From DT-111 sp965263225 (GTDB taxonomy: Bacteria; Bacteroidota; Bacteroidia; Chitinophagales; Saprospiraceae): a DNA stretch of 64,000 nucleotides. The notes beneath the pieces were generated by a model. It ran no database searches. It saw nothing but the letters and a program-made list of their open reading frames with translations, and had not been told where the DNA came from. Shown here piece by piece: positions 58,701 to 64,000 of the stretch (positions are counted from its first letter, which is position 1; every line of letters begins with the position of its first letter). The stretch spans positions 62,001-126,000 of the forward strand of contig CBDHHG010000009.1 of NCBI GenBank assembly GCA_965263225.1. The letters run 5' to 3'. A program made the translations under genes and the position numbers.

Positions 58701-58854
58701 CTATTATTTATCCGGTCTACACTCCTATGCCGCCGGAGATCCAGTACCGATTCCAACTTTCGTTTATTATGCAGTGGGTATTCTGACAGCCATCGGCCTG
58801 ACTGCCTTTTGGCGAGACCGTAAATACCAAAGTTTGGTGCGGGATAGAGCTTAG
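55717..58854 (+). CDS. ccsBA: Fused cytochrome c maturation protein CcsBA (ResB-ResC)
   Basis: The ATG at 55717 (MKTLKRIGNRLFSTS) gives 1045 residues; an earlier in-frame ATG would add 53 residues that look like leader sequence. The N-terminal half (ResB/CcsB) has helices at about 18-40 and 52-76 and a large periplasmic domain. A second block from about 770 is CcsA with several helices and the haem-handling WWD-type motif WGRYWGWDAKETWALVTILI. VHVSLEAGSYGFL-like and HMRFIPGMRGDY segments add the His ligands. It moves haem out and attaches it to CxxCH cysteines, as needed for the 45 motifs encoded just upstream. A His-rich stretch GGGHHHGHDHSEE in the middle may bind metal. Confidence 0.92.
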   Translation: MKTLKRIGNRLFSTSAAGLYMILFAIAIAVATFIENDFGTSAAQKLIFKAWWFELLLTLFGASILVNIFRFRLIQQKKWAVLSFHAAIIVILIGAGVTRYFGYEGMMHIREGSASNSILSFEEYLVFEAQHAGQKFDFAEPVLFASLGNNHLKKSYQLGSQEATVEVLDFMPNPKESMIETPDGLPTLKIVIGGANGREEYYIQQGQRNRIRGTLFNFREQEVPGGFNIREEGGRIYFKAPTPYTQRVMATQTLDTLAGQQYHPLVLRSLYSNGLQGFVFGDYSPTARVELVSEDRKMASNSMAGLKIRVSSNGKSQEQFIFGAKGVAGRAKVFELGELKLAVSYGAKEIHLPFRLELRDFIMEKYPGTNSASSYASEVTLVDTRSDLREDTRIYMNNILDYDGYRFFQSSFDQDELGTWLSVNHDWWGTWISYLGYAILTIGMMLTFFHKGSRFQQLARNLKQTRQPQNVMAAFLIGLGLTFSVPASAKTPNPSLRTAKAVALEHAEKFGQIVMQDHRGRMKPMNTYTSEILRKLSRKSSLYELEAEQIILGMAAHPKNWYDVPLIKMGKHNKTKEVLPQPTQGNLLAYSDFFNKDGSYKLREHVRQAYNTPKKDRGVFEKEMMKLDEKVNICSMVFSGNFMKVFPIPNDPNNTWEAPGGGHHHGHDHSEESYAERFYATYLPALQTAIGSGNYQLSNRLLNELEQYQLQYGAEALPSKRQQKAELMLNQLNVFSRLGKIYGLLGLLFLGLLFTSVFKPSWNLKLPNKIAYGLFFMSFLLHLFGLGLRWYVSGRAPWSNGYESMIYIAFTTVLAGVIFGRRSLGGMTATNILASTILMVAGLSWMDPEITPLVPVLKSYWLTIHVSLEAGSYGFLMLGALIGALNLLFMIFRTQKNATNVNRMIKEMTQISEMTLIGGLFMISVGTYLGGVWANESWGRYWGWDAKETWALVTILIYAFILHMRFIPGMRGDYAFNVASLFGWASVIMTYFGVNYYLSGLHSYAAGDPVPIPTFVYYAVGILTAIGLTAFWRDRKYQSLVRDRA

Positions 58855-58926
58855 TTGGTAAAGTCTGTACCGACAGGCCGTGGTTTAGGATGAAAATGTT
58901 ACTTTTAGATAGAATTATTGCTATCT

Positions 58927-59790
58927 ATGACTACGGCTATTTGGATCACACTCATCCTACTATCCATATTCTTCATCATCACCTTGGGAAGAGACTTTTT
59001 CAGGCATCGCAATGTGCTAGAAGAGGTGAGTGTACTCAAGACGGCTATTATCGGCTTCGTCGTTAACTTTTTTGATGTCCTGGGTATCGGGGCCTTTGCA
59101 CCACAAACGGCCCTCCTTAAGTTCACCAAACAAACCGAAGATCGCTTGCTGCCCGGCACCTTAAATGTAGCCAATACGGTCCCGGTCCTTATTCAAGCCT
59201 TAATCTTCATTCAGATTGTACAAGTCGAACCCTACACTTTAGTTTTCATGCTAATTTCCGCAGCCATCGGGGCGGTGATTGGCGCAGGTGTAGTCTCGAA
59301 ACTCGCCGTACGCAAAATTCAATTGACGATGGGCTTCGCGCTCTTGGTCACTGCCTTTTTCATGCTTGCCGGCCAGTTGAACTGGATCCAAGGTGGTGGG
59401 GAAGCCATTGGCTTAACCGGCTGGAAATTAGCCTTAGCCATAGCTGTGAATTTTGTTTTAGGGGCCTTAATGACAGTGGGAATAGGCTTATATGCTCCCT
59501 GCATGGCTTTGGTCTATGCACTAGGCATGTCTCCTTTGGTAGCTTTTCCGATCATGATGGGCTCCTGTGCTTTCTTGATGCCACCCGCCTCGGCCAAATT
59601 CATCAAGGAAGGCGCTTACAACCGGAAGGCAGCTGTATCTATGGCCATCCCCGGTGCCATCGCTGTGCTAATTGCAGCATTTATTGTAAAATCGCTTCCC
59701 CTAGACACTCTGCGTTGGGTGGTTATTGGGGTTATCATTTATACCTCTATTGTCATGTTTAGATCGGCTAGGCAAACAGCTAGCACCTAA
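58927..59790 (+). CDS. TauE/SafE family membrane exporter
   Basis: The ATG at 58927 (MTTAIWITLILLSIFF) gives 287 residues with about eight helices in two similar halves: VNFFDVLGIGAFAPQTALLK in the first and VNFVLGALMTVGIGLYAPCM in the second are the paired re-entrant motifs. Members export sulfite, sulfoacetate or other organic anions. It follows ccsBA by 72 bases. A link to the cytochrome cluster is possible but not supported by sequence. The following gene begins in the next 50 bases. Confidence 0.85.
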   Translation: MTTAIWITLILLSIFFIITLGRDFFRHRNVLEEVSVLKTAIIGFVVNFFDVLGIGAFAPQTALLKFTKQTEDRLLPGTLNVANTVPVLIQALIFIQIVQVEPYTLVFMLISAAIGAVIGAGVVSKLAVRKIQLTMGFALLVTAFFMLAGQLNWIQGGGEAIGLTGWKLALAIAVNFVLGALMTVGIGLYAPCMALVYALGMSPLVAFPIMMGSCAFLMPPASAKFIKEGAYNRKAAVSMAIPGAIAVLIAAFIVKSLPLDTLRWVVIGVIIYTSIVMFRSARQTAST

Positions 59791-59839
59791 ACAAACGATA
59801 CGGCGCACTTTATTGAAAACAAAACAGAAGAACACCGAC

Positions 59840-62800
59840 ATGCATCAGATCTTAAGATTCTCCCTGATCCTTGCCTTATTCCTTGTATTGGCTGCTTGTG
59901 GAAAACAAGAAGAACAAGTGCTACTCTTTGGTCAGATCAGTGATAGCAATCAGGAAGCCATTGAAAATGTCAAGGCTGAGCTTGAAGAATTGGGGAAGTC
60001 CCAGCATTTTTCAACTCGCTTTACAGAACAGCCACAGATCTTTACTGAAGATTCTCTACAACAATTTGCGGCCCTCATTTTCCTACACACTGGCGGGGAA
60101 GTGCTCGACGATGTTCAAAGAGCTGATGTGGAACGATTTGCGCAAGCTGGTGGAAGTGTAATGGGAATCGAAGCCCAGCCAGAAATCCAACAGTCTTGGC
60201 CATGGTATCACCAACACATGAGTCAGGAAGCGCCTCAAAATTTCACTTCTGTGGAGCAGTTAAGCGAAGCTTTGGGCTCAGCAATTGGCGCCTCATCCTT
60301 AGATTATCAATTGGCCACTACACAGCGTGTTCCAGAAGAGACTCGATTTGTCAAGGAAATCCTAGACTTCAACCTCAATGAACCCATGGAATTGGATGAG
60401 CTGCCCGGTCGAGGTCTACTCTTTGTAGAAAGAAGGGGTGCACTGAAACTACATGATTTCCAAACCGGAATGACCAAGAAGATCGCACAAGTACCGCTTT
60501 TTTATGGGAATGAAGATGGCCTACTAGGTGTGGCCGTTGATCCAAAATATCTAGAAAACAACTGGATCTATCTATTCTATTCCGCAGCAGGAGATGAGCC
60601 GATACAGCACGTCTCCCGTTTTGATCTAGTCGGAGACTCTTTGCTGGCTTCCTCCGAAAAGATTCTGCTCACGATACCCACCATTCGGAAATGTTGCCAT
60701 AGTGGTGGAGCCCTAGAATTTGGTCCTAATGGCAACCTATTCATCACCTTGGGCGATAACACTAACCCCTTTGAATCCTCTGGCTACGCCCCTATAGATG
60801 AGCGACCAGGTCGTGCGCTTTGGGATGCGCAGAAATCCGCCGCCAACACTAATGATCTCCGAGGAAAAATTCTACGGATCAAGCCCGAAGACGATGGTAC
60901 TTACTCCATTCCGGAGGGGAACCTATTTCCTCCAGGCATCCCGAATACCCGTCCAGAGATTTATGTAATGGGCTGCCGCAACCCCTTCCGCCCCTCTATC
61001 GATAGCAAGACTGGCTATCTATACTGGGGTGATGTGGGACCCGACGCAGGTAAGACCAATCCTAATCGAGGTCCAAAGGGTATGGGAGAATTTAATCAGG
61101 CGCGGAAGGCTGGCTTCTGGGGTTGGCCCTACACCAGAGGCAATAATCAGTTGTACAATGATTATGATTTTACAGCAGAGAAAGCTGGGGAGAAATTTGA
61201 CCCCATGCGATTGGTCAACAATTCACCAAATAATACAGGAGTAAAGGAGCTACCACCGGCTCAACCTTCCATGATCTGGTTTTCCTACGACTCCTCGGAG
61301 GAGTTTCCTTGGTTAGGAAAAGGTGGAGTAAATCCCATGGCGGGCCCGGTATTCCATGCCGAAGATCAGGCCGAAGGATTTCCTGCCTATTTCGAGAACA
61401 AGCTCTTTGTCTATGAATGGATGAGGGACTGGGTCTATGTTGTCACGCTAGACGAGAATCAAAATTATGTGAAGGCTGAAGCTTTCATGCCTAATACAGA
61501 ATTCTCCCACCCCATGGATATGCTCTTTGGAGCGGATGGAAACCTCTATGTTTTGGAATATGGTCAGAAATGGAATGCCCAGAATATGGATGCACGCCTT
61601 AGCCGCATCAAATACATTAAGGGCAATCGTACCCCGATCGCCAGGATGTTAGCGGATAAAGAGGTAGGTGCTGTGCCTTTAACGGTGGCCTTCAAAGGAG
61701 AAGACTCTGAAGACTTTGATCAAGATCAATTGAAATATGAATGGTCCTTTGATCAACCAGAAGTACAATCTACTGAAATAAACCCCACCTTCACTTTTGA
61801 AAAAGCGGGCATCTATACCGTACAACTAACCGTTACGGATACAGATGGAGAAACCTCTACTACAACTCAAAAGATAATGGCTGGCAACGAGCCTCCACAA
61901 TTAGCCATCGAAACCGATGTGGATGACAATATCTATTGGGATCGTCGGAAGATAAACTATCAAGTAGTGGTGAAAGATAAGGAAGATGGATCTACAACCG
62001 ATGGTAGTATTAGCGAAGATAAAGTCAAGGTCACCCTAACCTACTTGCCTGAAGGAGAAGATATCGTATTGGCTACCGTCGGTCATCAACAGAATACCCT
62101 ACCTGAAGGGAAGTTGCTCATCGATGCCTCCGATTGTAGCGCCTGCCATGCTGAAAAAGTTAAGGTCAATGGGCCTGCCTATGAAGAGATTGCACAAAAG
62201 TATTCCAGTAAGGATAAAAACTATCTGATCAGCCAGGTGATCAAAGGAAGTTCCGGGGTTTGGGGAGAGACGATGATGGCCGCTCACCCCCAGCTGAGCG
62301 TAGCGGAAGTCGGAAAGATCATTGATTACATTCTGACACTCGGACCAAAAACGGACGATATGGACAATAGCCTGCCACTCGCAGGCTCTATCACTTTTGA
62401 TGACCATCTCTCGAAGAAGGCTGGTGGAAAATATATCCTGATGGCCTCTTATCTGGACCAAGGAAATGGAAATGTAGAAGGTAGTACTTTGTCCACCAGT
62501 GAGCAGGCGATTTTCATCACCCCCAAAATAGAAGCAGAGGATGCAGATGAACGAAGTAAAGGTTTGGGCATTTGGAATAGTCAAGGAGCCAGGCTGGTAG
62601 GCTCGATCCTACACAATTCATACCTAAAATTTAACAACATCAGCTTCAAGAACCTAAGTAGCATTCAGTTAGCAGCGGCCTACAATGCAGATTATCCCTA
62701 TGCAGGCAGCGTTGAAGTGCGCGCCAATTCATTAGATGGAGAAATCTTAGGCACGGCCGAACTCGGCTATTCCGACCCGAAGAAATCCGGTAAAGAATAT

Positions 62801-62932
62801 TATGACATCCCCTTGAAGGCGAGTGAGGCAAAAGGGCCACTTTACCTAGTCTTCAAAAACCTCAAGGATGATAGCCAATATGTGCTAAATGCCGATTGGA
62901 TCATCTTGAAATATGAAAGATTCGAACAATAA
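59840..62932 (+). CDS. Multidomain lipoprotein: ThuA-like, PQQ-type sugar dehydrogenase, PKD, cytochrome c, CBM-like
   Basis: The ATG at 59840 (MHQILRFSLILALFLVLAAC) gives 1030 residues with a lipoprotein Cys at about 20. In order: a ThuA-like domain (about 28-140), a glucose/sorbosone-dehydrogenase beta-propeller (about 165-600; GLLFVERRGALKLHDF, GSGGALEFGPNGNLFITLGD-like CCHSGGALEFGPNG), and a PKD domain (about 610-690; YEWSFDQPEVQSTEINPTF). A single-haem cytochrome c with C766-SA-C769-H770 follows, with Met as likely second ligand, and a C-terminal carbohydrate-binding-like domain (about 895-1030). It may oxidise a sugar and pass electrons straight to its own haem. This layout is known from marine Bacteroidota and Planctomycetes; substrate unknown. 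Confidence 0.85.
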   Translation: MHQILRFSLILALFLVLAACGKQEEQVLLFGQISDSNQEAIENVKAELEELGKSQHFSTRFTEQPQIFTEDSLQQFAALIFLHTGGEVLDDVQRADVERFAQAGGSVMGIEAQPEIQQSWPWYHQHMSQEAPQNFTSVEQLSEALGSAIGASSLDYQLATTQRVPEETRFVKEILDFNLNEPMELDELPGRGLLFVERRGALKLHDFQTGMTKKIAQVPLFYGNEDGLLGVAVDPKYLENNWIYLFYSAAGDEPIQHVSRFDLVGDSLLASSEKILLTIPTIRKCCHSGGALEFGPNGNLFITLGDNTNPFESSGYAPIDERPGRALWDAQKSAANTNDLRGKILRIKPEDDGTYSIPEGNLFPPGIPNTRPEIYVMGCRNPFRPSIDSKTGYLYWGDVGPDAGKTNPNRGPKGMGEFNQARKAGFWGWPYTRGNNQLYNDYDFTAEKAGEKFDPMRLVNNSPNNTGVKELPPAQPSMIWFSYDSSEEFPWLGKGGVNPMAGPVFHAEDQAEGFPAYFENKLFVYEWMRDWVYVVTLDENQNYVKAEAFMPNTEFSHPMDMLFGADGNLYVLEYGQKWNAQNMDARLSRIKYIKGNRTPIARMLADKEVGAVPLTVAFKGEDSEDFDQDQLKYEWSFDQPEVQSTEINPTFTFEKAGIYTVQLTVTDTDGETSTTTQKIMAGNEPPQLAIETDVDDNIYWDRRKINYQVVVKDKEDGSTTDGSISEDKVKVTLTYLPEGEDIVLATVGHQQNTLPEGKLLIDASDCSACHAEKVKVNGPAYEEIAQKYSSKDKNYLISQVIKGSSGVWGETMMAAHPQLSVAEVGKIIDYILTLGPKTDDMDNSLPLAGSITFDDHLSKKAGGKYILMASYLDQGNGNVEGSTLSTSEQAIFITPKIEAEDADERSKGLGIWNSQGARLVGSILHNSYLKFNNISFKNLSSIQLAAAYNADYPYAGSVEVRANSLDGEILGTAELGYSDPKKSGKEYYDIPLKASEAKGPLYLVFKNLKDDSQYVLNADWIILKYERFEQ

Positions 62933-62950
62933 TGGAGCTAAATCGGAATC

Positions 62951-64000
62951 ATGAAAAAGTACCTCTATTGGTTTGTAGCACTTGGTTTAATCACTCTAGG
63001 TTTAGTTCAATGTGGGTCGCCTAAGAAAAGTAAGTCACCCAATGTACTCTTTATTTCCATTGATGACCTTCGCCCAGCACTGGGAGTCTATGGAGATAGT
63101 GCAGCGATTACGCCTAATATCGATCAATTGGCCAGCGAAGGCATGACTTTCCGACAAACCTTCTGCCAATCTGCGGTTTGTGCCCCCTCGCGAGCTAGTC
63201 TCATGACCGGTGTTCGCCCGGATTCCACGCGCGTTTGGCATTTAGGAGATAAATTTAGGGAGATCAATCCTCTGGCTGTTACCATACCACAATACTTTGC
63301 GCGCTATGGTTATTATACCGTTAACATTGGCAAGATCTTTCACAATTACATGCCGGACTCTGTGTCCTGGGATGAGCCGGATATGCGTCCAGCTCAGTAC
63401 CTCCGACCGGAATGGCTAGGGAGGGATGGGGAGACTTTCTACATTTCCGAAGAGGTGCATCGATCTCAAGTGGTGAAGCGAGATTCCTTGCTGAAATTAA
63501 GACCGGTTCGCTATGCCAATGGCTGGAATACGGGCCCCGCCTGGGAAGCTGCCGATGTTCATGATACCCTGTACTACGATGGTGCTCAGACTGAATTGGC
63601 CAAGCGAACCTTGGATCGTTTAGCCCAAAAGAATCAACCCTTTTTCTTTGGTTTAGGCTATTTTCGGCCACATCTTCCTTTTGCCGTTCCGAAAAAGTAC
63701 TGGGACCTATATGCCCCTGAAGCCATCCCCTTGGCCCCTAATCCAGAACTTCCGGAAGGCTCCCCCATATTCACCGCTAATTCGATGTATGAGCTACGGC
63801 ACTACGATGGCTTCGGGCACATCGGGCATCCTACCTCCACTTATCGCATGAGCGAGGATACCGCACGTATCCTTAAGCACGGCTACTACGCCAGCGTTAG
63901 CTATGTGGATGCGCTACTGGGTGATCTTATGGATCATTTAAAGGCATTGGATCTCTACGAGAATACCATTATCGTAGTCTGGGGAGATCACGGCTGGAAG
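62951..64000 (+). CDS. Sulfatase (iduronate-2-sulfatase-like), cut by the window end
   Basis: The frame runs from the ATG at 62951 to the last base without a stop, 350 residues so far. Lipoprotein signal GLVQC (Cys21), then NVLFISIDDLRPALGVYGDS with the metal-binding acidic pair, and C77-A-P-S-R81 in QSAVCAPSRASLMTGVRPDS. Cys77 is the residue converted to formylglycine by the anaerobic or FGE-type maturase. TVNIGKIFHNYMPDSVSWDE, GLGYFRPHLPFAVPKKYW and the final WGDHGW follow the iduronate-2-sulfatase family. It removes sulfate from a polysaccharide; the sugar is unknown. It starts 18 bases after the multidomain lipoprotein and may share its transcript. Confidence 0.93.
   Translation, partial: MKKYLYWFVALGLITLGLVQCGSPKKSKSPNVLFISIDDLRPALGVYGDSAAITPNIDQLASEGMTFRQTFCQSAVCAPSRASLMTGVRPDSTRVWHLGDKFREINPLAVTIPQYFARYGYYTVNIGKIFHNYMPDSVSWDEPDMRPAQYLRPEWLGRDGETFYISEEVHRSQVVKRDSLLKLRPVRYANGWNTGPAWEAADVHDTLYYDGAQTELAKRTLDRLAQKNQPFFFGLGYFRPHLPFAVPKKYWDLYAPEAIPLAPNPELPEGSPIFTANSMYELRHYDGFGHIGHPTSTYRMSEDTARILKHGYYASVSYVDALLGDLMDHLKALDLYENTIIVVWGDHGWK

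Noticed and set aside
47176..58854. Possible nitrite/nitrate or tetrathionate respiratory cluster
   Set aside because: No NrfA, NapA, Otr or Ttr catalytic signature; the cytochromes consist of concatenated c7-like modules without an enzyme domain.
1..64000. tRNA, rRNA, CRISPR or insertion-sequence signals
   Set aside because: All gaps were read for cloverleaf, repeat-spacer or transposase patterns and none was convincing.

Overview
The window looks like chromosomal DNA of a Bacteroidota member, most likely a Saprospirales/Lewinella-like aerobic heterotroph. Evidence seen in the sequence: a C-terminal type IX secretion (T9SS) sorting domain, a TonB-dependent receptor with an N-terminal carboxypeptidase-regulatory-like domain, many short lipoprotein signals, promoter elements of the Bacteroidota TAnnTTTG type, and few Shine-Dalgarno sequences. 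The genus assignment is inference. No rRNA, tRNA, CRISPR array, insertion sequence or phage gene was found.

Layout. (1) 1-3005: end of a secreted beta-rich protein, an ECF-type sigma factor, and a membrane-anchored, possibly anti-sigma-like protein. (2) 3122-7017: a small regulon made of a six-helix membrane protein, a winged-helix regulator, a lipoprotein and a TonB receptor. A near-identical 23-bp three-half-site element precedes the first and third genes and overlaps a promoter. (3) 7056-28381: a large island for breakdown of branched or terpenoid-like acyl-CoAs. It has a TetR regulator, a biotin-dependent acyl-CoA carboxylase (alpha and beta), hydratase/isomerases, two SDRs resembling human HSDL2 and PECR, a beta-keto acid cleavage enzyme, an acyl-CoA dehydrogenase (ACAD) fused to a sterol-carrier domain and its unfused paralogue, an adjacent ACAD pair that looks heterotetrameric, an MBL hydrolase and a phenylacetate-CoA-ligase-like enzyme. 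(4) 28694-31120: AraC regulator and a CPBP protease/XRE/DUF2975 group. (5) 31121-34792: a frameshifted T9SS-secreted polysaccharide-lyase-like gene behind a long structured leader, then two tiny Cys-containing lipoproteins. (6) 34877-42804: L-serine ammonia-lyase, molybdate transporter ModBC (no ModA), a D-aminoacylase-like amidohydrolase overlapping a molybdopterin oxidoreductase, and an acetyltransferase. (7) 42842-46890: a GH43-like/GH29 fusion and an M1 peptidase.

(8) 47176-58854 is the most striking part. Genes for a diheme-cytochrome-b-like membrane protein, a ferredoxin-flavoprotein, two secreted multiheme cytochromes with 23 and 22 CxxCH motifs (45 in total), an outer-membrane beta-barrel, an OB-fold lipoprotein and a fused CcsBA cytochrome c maturation protein lie head to tail. 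I read this as a porin-cytochrome-type conduit that moves electrons from the quinone/NAD(P)H pool across the envelope. (9) 58927-64000: TauE/SafE exporter, a lipoprotein joining ThuA-like, sugar dehydrogenase, PKD, cytochrome c and CBM-like parts, and a sulfatase cut by the window end.

Main candidates for undescribed biology: the 45-heme locus, the GTTTA-element regulon around the winged-helix regulator, and the peroxisome-like acyl-CoA island with its shuffled SCP2 domain.
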